From: Paludibacter sp.
Lineage (GTDB): Bacteria; Bacteroidota; Bacteroidia; Bacteroidales; Paludibacteraceae
Direction of reading: 5' to 3'
Length of the DNA: 64,000 nucleotides
NCBI GenBank assembly: GCA_024710005.1
Contig: JANJVQ010000016.1
Location: 40,999-104,998 of the forward strand
In this document: piece after piece, positions 28,035-37,016 of the stretch
Numbering within the stretch: position 1 is the stretch's first letter
Layout of the letters: every line of letters begins with the position of its first letter
The notes under the pieces: model-generated
Databases searched by the model: none
The model's input: only the letters and a program-made list of their open reading frames with translations
Told to the model about the DNA's origin: nothing
Made by a program: the position numbers and the translations under genes

Positions 28035-30140
28035 ATGAAAACATTATTAAAACTCACATTACTGTTACTCATTATGCACAGTTGCACGAACAGAACAAAT
28101 ATCGAATATCCTGAAACAAGGCAAGATACCATCGTAGATAACTACTGGGGAACGCAGGTTCCGGATCCGTATCGCTGGTTAGAGGATGATCGTTCGGCTG
28201 AAACAGAAGCCTGGGTGGTTGCTCAGAATCAGGTGACATACAGTTACCTGGAGCAGATTCCTTTCAGAAGTAAGCTGAAAGAAAGATTCACCGAACTGAT
28301 GAATTACCCGAAATACGGTTCTCCGAAGAAAGTAAACAACAAGTATTATTTCTATAAAAATGATGGTTTACAGAACCAGAGTGTGTTGTACGAACTCGAC
28401 TCGCTGACGGCAGAACCGAAAGTGCTGCTCGACCCGAATAAACTGTCGGACGACGGTACCGTAGCACTATCGCAGGCTGCCTTTTCGAAAGATGGTAAGT
28501 ATTTGGCTTATAGCATCGCTAAAAGCGGCTCCGACTGGAATGAAATTTACGTGATGGAGGTTGCCAGCCGTAAATTGCTGTCCGACCACATCGAATGGGT
28601 TAAATTCTCCGGTATTTCCTGGCAGGGCGATGGGTTTTACTATTCTGCTTACAGCAAACCCGAAGCCGGAAAAGAGTATTCCAACAAAAACGAGTACCAC
28701 AAGGTATTTTATCACCAACTCGGACAAGCACAGGACAAAGACAAGATCATCTACGAAAACAAACAATTTGCACTCCGGAATTGTGGCGCCGGTGTGACTG
28801 AGGATGAGAAATTCCTGTTCATCTTTGAAAACGAATCTACCTCCGGTAACTCGTTGCTGATGAAAGACCTGACAAAGGCCAATGCAAAACCTGTACTGAT
28901 AGCTCCGGGCTTTGAGTCGGATTTCAGTGTCATCGACCATTACCAGGGTAAAGTTTTCGTCCTCACCAACTACAAAGCGCCGAATCAGCAACTGATGGTT
29001 TTCGACCCGGCCAAACCGCAACTCGAAAACTGGCAAACCCTGATACCGGAAACAGAAAACGTGCTGGAATCGGCCTCCATCATCGGCGGAAAATTATTCC
29101 TGAATTATTTGCAGGATGCATCGCATCATTTATATGCTTATGATACGGAAGGAAAGAAATTATTTGAAGTCGAACTGCCCACCATCGGAACCGTAGGTAT
29201 TTCAGGTAACATGGACGAAAACGAAGCGTTCTACACCTTTACGTCCTACACCTTCCCTCCTACCATTTACCGGTACGATGTGGCTGAAAACAAAGCTTCA
29301 CTCTTCCGCAAATCCGAAGTTTCATTCAACCCGGATGATTACGTGAGCGAACAGGTGTTCTACACTTCCAAAGATGGAACGAAAGTCCCCATGAGCATTA
29401 CCTATAAAAAAGGCATGAAACGAAACGGCAAAAACCCGGTGATGTTGTATGGTTACGGAGGTTTCAACATCAGTCTGTTGCCTTCTTTCAGCATTACCCG
29501 CATCCCGTTCCTCGAAAAAGGTGGCATCTATGCCATTGCCAATTTGCGGGGAGGTGGCGAATACGGGGAAACCTGGCACAAAGCAGGCACCAAAATGCAG
29601 AAACAAAATGTATTCGATGACTTCATTGCAGCAGCCGAATACCTGATCGCAGAGAAATACACCAATCCGAGAAAATTAGCTATCAATGGCGGTTCAAACG
29701 GTGGTTTATTAGTCGGTGCAGCCCTGACGCAACGCCCGGATTTATTCGCGGTGGCCATCCCCGAAGTAGGCGTACTCGACATGCTGCGTTATCAGAAGTT
29801 CACCATCGGCTGGGCCTGGGCGACCGATTATGGCACCTCCGAAGAAAGCAAGGAGATGTTCGAATACCTGCTGGGCTATTCACCCCTGCACAACCTGACA
29901 AAAGGAACGGATTATCCCGCAACCTTAGTTACCACCGGCGATCACGACGACCGGGTGGTTCCGGCCCATTCATTCAAGTTTGCAGCAAGCTTGCAGGCAG
30001 CCAATTCGGGCAAAAACCCGACACTCATCCGCATCGATGTCAAAGCCGGACATGGAGCCGGTAAGCCCATCAGCAAAATCATCGATGCGCAAACGGATGT
30101 GTGGGCGTTTGTCATGGATAATCTTGACATGAGATACTGA
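28035..30140 (+). CDS. Prolyl oligopeptidase family serine peptidase, lipoprotein
   Basis: 701 residues, S9A family length. Lipobox LLLIMHSC suggests an envelope lipoprotein. N-terminal PDPYRWLEDDRSAET block, a seven-bladed propeller region, then the C-terminal alpha/beta hydrolase: YGYGGFNISL, ANLRGGGEYGETWHKAG, nucleophile GGSNGGLLVGA, catalytic Asp in DHDDRVVPAHSFK, and His in KAGHGAGKP. It cleaves peptides after proline, probably in the periplasm. The stop codon overlaps the first unit of a 7-bp repeat array by two bases. Confidence 0.95.
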   Translation: MKTLLKLTLLLLIMHSCTNRTNIEYPETRQDTIVDNYWGTQVPDPYRWLEDDRSAETEAWVVAQNQVTYSYLEQIPFRSKLKERFTELMNYPKYGSPKKVNNKYYFYKNDGLQNQSVLYELDSLTAEPKVLLDPNKLSDDGTVALSQAAFSKDGKYLAYSIAKSGSDWNEIYVMEVASRKLLSDHIEWVKFSGISWQGDGFYYSAYSKPEAGKEYSNKNEYHKVFYHQLGQAQDKDKIIYENKQFALRNCGAGVTEDEKFLFIFENESTSGNSLLMKDLTKANAKPVLIAPGFESDFSVIDHYQGKVFVLTNYKAPNQQLMVFDPAKPQLENWQTLIPETENVLESASIIGGKLFLNYLQDASHHLYAYDTEGKKLFEVELPTIGTVGISGNMDENEAFYTFTSYTFPPTIYRYDVAENKASLFRKSEVSFNPDDYVSEQVFYTSKDGTKVPMSITYKKGMKRNGKNPVMLYGYGGFNISLLPSFSITRIPFLEKGGIYAIANLRGGGEYGETWHKAGTKMQKQNVFDDFIAAAEYLIAEKYTNPRKLAINGGSNGGLLVGAALTQRPDLFAVAIPEVGVLDMLRYQKFTIGWAWATDYGTSEESKEMFEYLLGYSPLHNLTKGTDYPATLVTTGDHDDRVVPAHSFKFAASLQAANSGKNPTLIRIDVKAGHGAGKPISKIIDAQTDVWAFVMDNLDMRY

Positions 30141-30187
30141 ATAGCGAATAGCGAATAGCGGAAAGCGGAAAGCGAATAACTAATAGC
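30139..30187 (+). repeat. 7-bp tandem repeat array at the 3' end of the prolyl oligopeptidase gene
   Basis: Seven units in a row: three GAATAGC, two GGAAAGC, GAATAAC, TAATAGC. The first unit shares GA with the TGA stop codon. Confidence 0.92.
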
Positions 30188-30198
30188 AGACATATATG

Positions 30199-30240
30199 AG
30201 GTTGTCACGTCGTTCACATCGTGAACTCCTCGCAATGACA
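30199..30240. repeat. Dispersed GTCATTGCGAG-type repeat, copy 1
   Basis: Minus strand reads GTCATTGCGAGGAGTTCACG and ends in GACAACCTC. An internal 6-bp hairpin GTTCAC-ATC-GTGAAC sits at 30212-30226. Related to 51857-51885. Directly follows one 7-bp array and precedes another. Confidence 0.6.
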
Positions 30241-30296
30241 GACTGGCGACTGGAGTCTGGAGTCTGGAGTCCGGAGTCCGGAGTCTGGAGACTAAA
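30241..30296 (+). repeat. 7-bp tandem repeat array (GTCTGGA type)
   Basis: Eight units: two GACTGGM, then GTCTGGA/GTCCGGA, ending in GACTAAA followed by an A run. The same family and the same GACTAAA end occur in the cysD-cysN array. Confidence 0.92.
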
Positions 30297-30324
30297 AAAA
30301 ACGGCACAATATCCGGGTTGCTTA

Positions 30325-30354
30325 TTGGCACATTAAAAAATTTAGTTATCTTTG
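30325..30354 (+). promoter_or_regulatory. Promoter of tRNA-Met
   Basis: TTG at 30325-30327 and TATCTTTG at 30347-30354, 19-bp spacing, as in the Bacteroidota consensus TTTG-N19/20-TAnnTTTG. The tRNA begins 17 bp downstream. Confidence 0.75.
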
Positions 30355-30371
30355 CACTCGCAAAATTTCAG

Positions 30372-30445
30372 GGCGGGATAGCTCAGTTGGTTAGAGCGTC
30401 GGATTCATAACCCGGAGGTCACGAGTTCAACTCTCGTTCCCGCTA
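30372..30445 (+). tRNA. tRNA-Met (CAT)
   Basis: 74 nt. Acceptor stem 5' GGCGGGA pairs with 3' TCCCGCT (one G-T pair), discriminator A. The D arm is GCTC/GAGC, the anticodon loop TTCATAA gives anticodon CAT, and the T arm contains GTTCAAC. CCA is not encoded. It looks like an elongator Met tRNA; a lysidine-modified Ile tRNA also has a CAT anticodon and cannot be excluded by eye. Confidence 0.93.
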
Positions 30446-30450
30446 CTGTC

Positions 30451-30492
30451 GAGGACTTTTCACTTTTTTGAGTGGAAAGTCCTCTTTTTTTA
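30451..30492 (+). terminator. Intrinsic terminator after tRNA-Met
   Basis: 14-bp stem 30451-30464 / 30471-30484 with one G-T pair, six-base loop, then a run of seven or more T. Confidence 0.92.
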
Positions 30493-30575
30493 CATTTTTT
30501 ATTTATGTTTAATTCTAACTCTTAATGGATATATAGATATCAATTTCAAATCGTCATTAATCTTTTCAATTTTTA

Positions 30576-30606
30576 TTGCTTTATTTCATATATTACCTTA
30601 ACTTTG
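30576..30606 (+). promoter_or_regulatory. Promoter of the DUF4143-type ATPase gene
   Basis: TTG at 30576-30578 and TAACTTTG at 30599-30606 with 20-bp spacing. Just downstream, 30607-30615 and 30634-30642 are a perfect 9-bp inverted repeat (TAGACCAAA / TTTGGTCTA) in the presumed 5' leader. Confidence 0.65.
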
Positions 30607-30642
30607 TAGACCAAACTTTCTCAAAACACACACTTTGGTCTA
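30607..30642. promoter_or_regulatory. Inverted repeat in the 5' leader of the ATPase gene
   Basis: TAGACCAAA (30607-30615) and TTTGGTCTA (30634-30642), 18-base spacer, begins one base after the -7 box. Could be an operator or an mRNA hairpin. Confidence 0.5.
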
Positions 30643-30655
30643 AATAATCTCAACA

Positions 30656-31865
30656 ATGAAGCCAATTGATCGAAAAAATTACATGAATACGCTTATCGGA
30701 TTGCGTGATAAAAACCTGATAAAAGTACTTACCGGCGTACGTCGTTGTGGCAAATCAACGGTAATGCACATGTTTCGGGAATATCTTATGGCTGATCGTG
30801 TAGAGGAAAATCAAATTGTATTTATGAATTTTGAAACCTTAGAAAACCACAAATGGTTAAGTGATTTCGAAGGCTTATACTATCATATAATAAATCAATT
30901 GGATTTGTCAAAAAAGTGTTATGTTTTTCTGGATGAAGTTCAGCAAATAACTTATTTTGAACGGTTGATTGATGGACTTTATGTAAAACCCAATATTGAT
31001 GTGTATGTTACAGGGTCCAACGCCTACCTCCTTTCGAGTGAGTTGGGAACCCTACTTACAGGCCGTTACATCAATATTCATATTCTACCTTTTTCATTTA
31101 AAGAATTTTTATTGACACAAGATGATATTTCCCGAACTGATTTATTGTTTGCACGATATATTGACTCAGGAGGTATGCCCGGAATCTTTGAACTACCTGA
31201 TAGTGCTGTTAAAGGTTATATTGAAAATGTGATACAAAACATAATTAAGAAAGATGTTTTGGTACGTAACAACTGGCGGAACGAAGAGCATTTTTATAAA
31301 ACAACCGCGTTCCTTTTCGATTCAATCGGTTCCGTCGTTTCGCCAAAGAAAATAACAAACACATTTAAAAACAATCAACAAACTCTCAATTTCTCACAAT
31401 ACTGTTGACAATTACATTAACGCTTTAGTAGAGGCATACCTGTTTTACAAAGTTAAACGATACGACTTGCGTGGCAAAGGGCTTTTAATGACACAAGAAA
31501 AGTATTATACAGTAGATTTAGGTCTGAAGAAGCATTTTCTTGGAGATACTATCAATCCGGATTTAGGACATAATTTAGAAAATATCGTATATCTGGAATT
31601 ATTGAGACGTGGTTATCAAATCAATATTGGTAAGGCAAACAATACTGAGATTGATTTTGTTGTGCGCAAAACCAATGGTGAACAAGAATATATTCAAGTA
31701 GCGTGGAGCACAAAAGAACAAAGCACCTTTGAACGCGAAATACGACCATTTGAATTGATCCGGGATTTTAACCGTCGGATTTTACTGACAACTGATGTTG
31801 AACCGGAAATAACCTATAAAGGGATACAAAAAATAAATGTTATTGATTGGTTATTGAAAGAATAG
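30656..31865 (+). pseudogene. AAA-type ATPase with DUF4143 domain, frameshifted
   Basis: The first 250 codons (30656-31408) hold the ATPase: Walker A GVRRCGKST (about 27-35), Walker B YVFLDEVQQ, sensor TGSNAYLLSSE, and the family block ARYIDSGGMPGIFEL. Near 31380-31390 the frame moves by one: the protein then continues ISHNTVDNYINALVEAYLFY in frame 3 through RGKGLLMTQEKYYTVDLGL to a DUF4143/nuclease-like end (NTEIDFVV, LTTDVEPE). The first frame stops at 31406-31408. The pieces together make a normal-length protein, so it is either a recent pseudogene or a sequencing error. Function of this widespread family is unsettled. Confidence 0.85.
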
Positions 31866-31919
31866 TCTTCCTTTTTGTCTCGTTTTTTTATTGAAACTTT
31901 GAAATATAGATTTTGATTA

Positions 31920-32240
31920 TTAGAAGGTTACTACCTTATCTGACCATACAACTACGTTTACACAATCGATCATGGTTGATATTGGACAGGCTTCTGAACT
32001 GTCGAGTTTTCGTGATTTCAAGCAAGTTCCACATGCCAGAATCTCGCCACCTACTTCTACAAATTTTCTCAATTGCTCGTCCACATTGTATTTTTCGTGA
32101 GTTAAGCCTTCGCATTCAACGGCTTCACCCATTAAAAATAATTATACTTCGTGTCCTTGTTTTTTTGCGGTAACTGCAAAACGAAAAGCATTCCATGCTT
32201 TTTCGTACTTTTTAGTTTCGAGAATAATTCCGATTTTCAT
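31920..32240 (-). pseudogene. DsrE-family protein with a nonsense codon
   Basis: From ATG 32240 (minus strand) the frame reads MKIGIILETKKYEKAWNAF, RFAVTAKKQGHEV, stop (codon 33), LFLMGEAVECEG and continues to ACGTCLKSRKL and VVVWSDKVVTF. Everything is in one frame, so one AAA-to-TAA change at the expected Lys of HEVKLFLMGEAVE explains the break. DsrE-fold proteins carry sulfur on a cysteine; the CGTCL motif is present. Restart at the internal ATG (32132) would give a truncated 70-residue protein. Confidence 0.85.
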
Positions 32241-32250
32241 ACTGTTTAAT

Positions 32251-32364
32251 TTATTTGTTAGCTAGTGATTGCATCATGTTTTTTAATGTTCCAAAAAGTG
32301 TTGTGGCATCTTTATATAGATTTGGAGTAGAAGTTACAGCGTTTAGCATTATTTCCAAGTTCAT
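32251..32364 (-). CDS. Possible 37-residue ORF of unknown origin
   Basis: Reads MNLEIMLNAVTSTPNLYKDA ... MMQSLANK and stops 10 bp before the broken dsrE gene. The frame stays open upstream but runs through the terminator hairpin at 32416-32457, so the longer version is unlikely. I do not recognise it; it could be a fragment of a decayed gene that once preceded dsrE. Confidence 0.25.
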   Translation of the reverse strand: MNLEIMLNAVTSTPNLYKDATTLFGTLKNMMQSLANK

Positions 32365-32415
32365 GGTTGAGATTACTTGGATATGTTGAATAATCAAAGA
32401 AACAGGAAGAACAAC

Positions 32416-32457
32416 AAAAAGAGGCAAACCGGATAAAACTCCAATTTGCCTCTTTTT
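32416..32457. terminator. Bidirectional intrinsic terminator
   Basis: AAAAAGAGGCAAA (32416-32428) pairs with TTTGCCTCTTTTT (32445-32457): GC-containing stem with A run and T run on either side. It lies 80 bp past the end of the DUF1302 gene on the minus strand. Confidence 0.85.
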
Positions 32458-32536
32458 TATTGTCGGTTTCCCTGAAATCAAAAGTATCCTTGCCTGATTT
32501 CAACAATTACTTGAGGACTGCACAATATACACAGCA

Positions 32537-33772
32537 CTAAAAGCTGTATTTAAGTTTCATATACAGCATATCATTATCATTGTATTGTCCAAACCTGCCT
32601 TTATCACCCGTAAAAAGATTAGCTCCGGTTTGAATATCAAATCCATCGGCAAATGCATAACTGACTTTAGGTCTGATAAGTGCATCGCTATTATTCAGGC
32701 CTACGTATGCAAACAGTTCAACCCACAACCTCTCACGCAAGAAATCTTTTTTAGCCAGGAAAGTCATGGTCGACTCTATTTCGTTGTTATAAATACCAGT
32801 TTCATAATTCAGGATGTTTTCCTGAATAAACTGAGCACTCAGCTTTACACCTCCAAGTGTATAATCAATACCAGCCATATAATGCAGGTAATCTTTTTCG
32901 ATAGTAGCATCAGGAGCTGTCGACGAAGTAGTTTGAAAATTCCTGCCTGCGTAATAAGCACCTTCAGCCCGAATAACCAAATCGCCGAGAGGGATACTGA
33001 AACTACCTCCTCCCATAGAAACGCGATGATAATCAGGCCTTACCGTCAGATTCTGCAATTGCATTGTCGCAGGATTCATTTGTCGGGTAAGGTGCATAGC
33101 CGGATCATCATAAAAGAATGTTCCACCGACCAATTCCAGGTCAAATGCTGAGGACATCATAGAGTACCGTAGAAAAGCCTCACTATTTTGAAGAGTCAAA
33201 TCCTTAACTGAAGTTGAATAGTCCCATGTCGGTTCAATAGGAAAAATCATGTCAGGTTGCCAGATTGACCCGGCTTCCGGCATCAGGGTAGGCGTAAAAA
33301 CCGGAACCCAAACACCTTCAATTGTATGCACACCCTTGTAGTAATTTACTTTGAACGATGTAACGCCAGTTCTTATCTCTTCAAAATCGGGCAGTAAAAA
33401 CTCACGTAAATCTTTGGGTGAAATAATATCGGTAATAAAAACTCCTTCAGCTTTTCCCCAAATAATTTGCTGTTTACCGACTCGTATATCCAGGTTATCG
33501 AAATAAAGATCGAGAAATGCTTCACGTAATCCAATCTCTAACTCCCTGTCAGCATAATGATAAACGTATGGATTTACCTTGAATCCAATCCGGTCAGTCT
33601 TTTTCTCAATATTCAGATTCAAGGTGTTCTGAACGATAGAAAACTGATTAAAATCGGCCATCAACACGCCGGTATAATTGCGTACATACCCGTTAAATCT
33701 GACCTCATCCTGTGCTTGAACATTAAAAACCGTGACTAACAGGACTGTAGCAAAAAATAATTTTTTTTTCAT
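32537..33772 (-). CDS. Outer-membrane beta-barrel protein, DUF1302-like
   Basis: 411 residues. Signal peptide (about 1-20, ending VQAQ). Alternating beta strands with aromatic ends, a porin-like FRVGKQQIIWGKAEG-type block (IRVGKQQIIWGKAE) and a terminal Phe (YMKLKYSF) typical of outer-membrane barrels. DUF1302-type barrels occur with MMPL/RND permeases and LolA-like periplasmic proteins, as here. It is last in the TetR-MMPL-LolA-like-barrel cluster and 19 bp after the LolA-like gene. Substrate unknown; the partner types suggest a hydrophobic molecule or lipid. Confidence 0.8.
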   Translation of the reverse strand: MKKKLFFATVLLVTVFNVQAQDEVRFNGYVRNYTGVLMADFNQFSIVQNTLNLNIEKKTDRIGFKVNPYVYHYADRELEIGLREAFLDLYFDNLDIRVGKQQIIWGKAEGVFITDIISPKDLREFLLPDFEEIRTGVTSFKVNYYKGVHTIEGVWVPVFTPTLMPEAGSIWQPDMIFPIEPTWDYSTSVKDLTLQNSEAFLRYSMMSSAFDLELVGGTFFYDDPAMHLTRQMNPATMQLQNLTVRPDYHRVSMGGGSFSIPLGDLVIRAEGAYYAGRNFQTTSSTAPDATIEKDYLHYMAGIDYTLGGVKLSAQFIQENILNYETGIYNNEIESTMTFLAKKDFLRERLWVELFAYVGLNNSDALIRPKVSYAFADGFDIQTGANLFTGDKGRFGQYNDNDMLYMKLKYSF

Positions 33773-33791
33773 CTTTTCATTTGATTACATA

Positions 33792-34571
33792 TTACCTACC
33801 CATTGTCATACTGCGTTCAGTGAATTTACTGCCGGCAATACCCTGATTTACTTTTACATTGGCCAATGATATTACTGTAGCATGATTTCTCTGAACATTT
33901 TTCATTTCTGTTTCCAGAACTGTTAAATAACCATTGATATTTTCATACTTCTTCATTTCCAGGGTTTTGAGTAATTTACCATTCGCATCATAAAAATCAC
34001 GTTTTAGTCCAATTGATTTATCTTTTAAAACCCAGGTAATTGTTTTAGCATACATGTGACCGGATGCTTTCGGAGTACTTTCAACCACGTAACATGCCTT
34101 TCCCTTTAGGATTTCTTCACGCAGCAGTTTGTGATTGTCTTCGTTTGGATGCCTGTCGCCCAAATCGTCATACGTAAAATCAGAACCCATAAAATAATCC
34201 CCTTTACTCCCGCTGGATATTCTTTTTGTGCGTTTTAAAGCCGGTAAATAAATCCACTGATCATCGTCCTTCTCCGTATTATAACTCCAGTTCATAAACG
34301 AAGTTCCTTTCACATCAGCTGGAGAGATAAAAAACATGATTTTTTTCTCCATATTTCCGTCATTGCTGATAAACTGACTGAGTTTGCGTACTCTTTTTTC
34401 ACCCTGTTTGTTGGTCAGGGTCATGGTAAGCTCGGCCTGCATATCCTTAGGTGTAGGCAAATCGTACACTTTTTGCATTATCTGCAATCCTGTTTGTTGC
34501 GACTTAACCTGTTGAATTGAATACAGTGAGAAAAATACAGTGAGCAACAATAGCATCTTTTTTGTTTTCAT
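33792..34571 (-). CDS. LolA-like outer-membrane lipoprotein-sorting protein
   Basis: 259 residues with signal peptide (1-24). Family blocks of the LolA-like type paired with MMPL permeases: MQAELTMTLTNKQGEKRVRK, FISPADVKGTSFMNW, DDQWIYLPALKRTKRISSGSKGDYFMGSDFTYDDLGDR, then CYVVESTPK and YAKTITWVLKD. The fold in this group is a periplasmic half-barrel that binds acyl chains. It lies between an inner-membrane permease and an outer-membrane barrel, so it is well placed to shuttle a lipid across the periplasm; that role is inferred. Confidence 0.85.
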   Translation of the reverse strand: MKTKKMLLLLTVFFSLYSIQQVKSQQTGLQIMQKVYDLPTPKDMQAELTMTLTNKQGEKRVRKLSQFISNDGNMEKKIMFFISPADVKGTSFMNWSYNTEKDDDQWIYLPALKRTKRISSGSKGDYFMGSDFTYDDLGDRHPNEDNHKLLREEILKGKACYVVESTPKASGHMYAKTITWVLKDKSIGLKRDFYDANGKLLKTLEMKKYENINGYLTVLETEMKNVQRNHATVISLANVKVNQGIAGSKFTERSMTMGR

Positions 34572-34597
34572 AATTTCTAATTTTAAAATATTGATTC

Positions 34598-36925
34598 TTA
34601 ATTGTTTTTACGTTTAAATTTCTTTTGTTTTTCGTTAACCACTCCTTTTCTGAGAAAAACTTTGGTAGTATACACCAAAATCATCATAATCGATAATGTT
34701 CCTACAAAGCTGGTAAACATATTCATGGAGACCAGCAGGCCCAGCATTCTGTTGGGGGGAAACACAGAAAACAACATAACCAAAAAACCGGCAATCACAA
34801 CCAGTGCATTACTGAATATTGCACTCCCTGTATGTTTCATGGTTTCATGAATGGCATCGTGACGCGAATCTGTTTTTCTGACATACACTTTGTAATTCTG
34901 CAGAAAATGTATGGCATAATCGACTCCTATACCTATGGCAATGCTCGACAAGAGTGCAGTAGTGGTACTAAGTGCAATATCTGATAGTCCCATAACTCCA
35001 AAGCTAATCAAGGCTGTTACAACAATAGGTATTGACCCTATTAATCCTGCTTTTAGGTTACGGAACATAACCACGAGAAGCAAAAAGACCAGCACCATCG
35101 ACATAATGATACTTTTAATCTGACCTTCCAGAATTAAATCTGAGAATATCAACGCCTTATATCCTGAACCGGCATACTTCACCTGAATACCGTTCTCATC
35201 AAATTTTGTTTTGAAACTGTCAATTACGGCCAATGCTTCGTTAATTGTTTTGGAATCGTCGCCCTTTAACTGAAAAGTAACATTCAGTTTGTTATAATCG
35301 TAGTTGACAACCTTTACCAGATTTTCAGGATCACCAGACATTTCATAAAGCAAAAGATATTGTGCAATCATTTCACTGCTTTCTGGTATAGAATAAAAAC
35401 TCTCATCGTCAGCATTCATCACTTTGTTCATGCGTTTGATATAATCTGCAAGTGAAAAGGAATTTCCAACTTTCATAAGCTGTTCTGTTTCCGTTTGAAG
35501 CGCATCTACCAACACAAGGTTTTCCGGTTGTTTAAAAGCGTCGTAATCATCCGATTCGAGTATAACATTCAGGGTAGAAGTCCCACCAAACTTTTGATTA
35601 ACAAAACCATCAGTAATGGCAATTTCACTTGTAGGCTCAAATTTTTCCAGAAAACTTGAATTTATCCAAACCTTCTGAATACCAACAACTGAAACAACCA
35701 GTATTACTGCCAAACTCAAATACACAATTTTTTTATTCGCGAGCAACTTATCAGTAATCCTATTCATCAGGGTGTAGGTCTCCACATCGTCGTTGATTTT
35801 AATTTTACGTTTCTTGTTTCCGATAATTAAAATCGTTGCAGGCAAAAAGACCAGTGCCAGTACATAAGCCATAAATATGCCAAAAGCCGTGAATAAGCCA
35901 AAAAACTTAATAGGATATACCTCGGATGTCAGTAAAGAGAAAAATCCAATCATGGTTGTAAAAGCAGCCATAGTCAGGGGTTTCCAAAGGACTTTAACAG
36001 TGTGAAGTACAGCCTCGATATTGCTTGCATACGGATTTGAAACAAAAAACTTATTCAGGTGATTATAAAAATAAATTCCATAAGCTACTCCGATAGCAAT
36101 CAACATAACAGGCATCATGGTGGAAACAGAATATATTGGCACACCTACCGCTGCCATCAATCCAAAAGCCCATATTGTACTTATCAACACACTGCTCAGG
36201 GTCATAAAGGTAGCCCTGAAACTACGCAACAGTACTAAAAGCACCAAACTGATAACCAACATGACAATAGGAACCATGCGTTTCATGTCTTCCGGACCAA
36301 GTTGACCCAGTGTCCCTTCAATGATCGGCCGCCCTGCAACATATATTTTATCCTGACCATCTTCGTACGATTTAGCAAAAGTCATTATTTCGTTGTAAAA
36401 ATCATCTGTAAACGCATCATCTTCCATGCTGGCGACTATTAAAGCAACGGTTTCGTCGGTCGATACCATGCGCCCAAAAACCATATCATTTGATTTCACA
36501 TTGTTTCTCAGACTATCCAACATACCTCCAACCAAAGGCGAATCGCCAAAAAACGGTTGAACATCCATTCCATCTTCAGATCCTACAATGTTATCGGCAG
36601 TATACAGCGACATCACGTCATTTTCGTCAAATTGACTCATCTCCTGTAACTTAATTGATATATCTTTTATTTTTGAAAGACTTTCAGTATTGTAAATTCC
36701 CTGCGGATTTTCAATTGCAATTAAAATCCCATCATTAATATTAAACCATTCCTCCGCCTGATCACTGTAAACAAATGCCGGATGTGTTTTTGGCATGTAT
36801 TCATCCAGGTCTGTTTCCATGTGTGCGTTGTTTTTCATTTCCCGTACAAAATATATTGTACCTAAAATCAGCATAACCATCGTAATCCACGAAGCAATAG
36901 CAAGTTTCTTTTCAATTTGTTTCAT
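34598..36925 (-). CDS. MMPL/RND-family permease
   Basis: 775 residues. Two repeats of one helix, a large periplasmic loop and five helices, the RND half-size (HpnN/MmpL-like) plan. Periplasmic block ETDLDEYMPKTHPAF and helix segment GIGVDYAIHFLQNYK, which carries the conserved acidic residue of the second repeat, with GVAYGIYFYNHL in the first. Such permeases move lipids or hydrophobic compounds with the proton gradient. It lies 26 bp upstream of the LolA-like gene and 91 bp downstream of the TetR gene, whose product probably controls it. Confidence 0.88.
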   Translation of the reverse strand: MKQIEKKLAIASWITMVMLILGTIYFVREMKNNAHMETDLDEYMPKTHPAFVYSDQAEEWFNINDGILIAIENPQGIYNTESLSKIKDISIKLQEMSQFDENDVMSLYTADNIVGSEDGMDVQPFFGDSPLVGGMLDSLRNNVKSNDMVFGRMVSTDETVALIVASMEDDAFTDDFYNEIMTFAKSYEDGQDKIYVAGRPIIEGTLGQLGPEDMKRMVPIVMLVISLVLLVLLRSFRATFMTLSSVLISTIWAFGLMAAVGVPIYSVSTMMPVMLIAIGVAYGIYFYNHLNKFFVSNPYASNIEAVLHTVKVLWKPLTMAAFTTMIGFFSLLTSEVYPIKFFGLFTAFGIFMAYVLALVFLPATILIIGNKKRKIKINDDVETYTLMNRITDKLLANKKIVYLSLAVILVVSVVGIQKVWINSSFLEKFEPTSEIAITDGFVNQKFGGTSTLNVILESDDYDAFKQPENLVLVDALQTETEQLMKVGNSFSLADYIKRMNKVMNADDESFYSIPESSEMIAQYLLLYEMSGDPENLVKVVNYDYNKLNVTFQLKGDDSKTINEALAVIDSFKTKFDENGIQVKYAGSGYKALIFSDLILEGQIKSIIMSMVLVFLLLVVMFRNLKAGLIGSIPIVVTALISFGVMGLSDIALSTTTALLSSIAIGIGVDYAIHFLQNYKVYVRKTDSRHDAIHETMKHTGSAIFSNALVVIAGFLVMLFSVFPPNRMLGLLVSMNMFTSFVGTLSIMMILVYTTKVFLRKGVVNEKQKKFKRKNN

Positions 36926-36941
36926 TTCTGTTATTTTAATG

Positions 36942-36960
36942 TTTGTGAGTGTTTACTAAC
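36942..36960 (-). promoter_or_regulatory. Possible TetR operator upstream of the MMPL gene
   Basis: TGAGTGTTTACTAAC resembles the palindrome half at 37645-37655 (TGAATGTTTACATAC; 12 of 15 positions). It lies in the 91-bp gap between the TetR and MMPL genes. Confidence 0.35.
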
Positions 36961-37016
36961 TTATTTTGGTAAAAAAAATATATAAAAGAATTTATACCAG
37001 TTTAATCCTGAGTTTT

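Noticed and set aside
32365..32481. N-terminal extension of the small ORF upstream of dsrE
   Set aside because: The frame crosses the terminator hairpin at 32416-32457; its openness is probably accidental.
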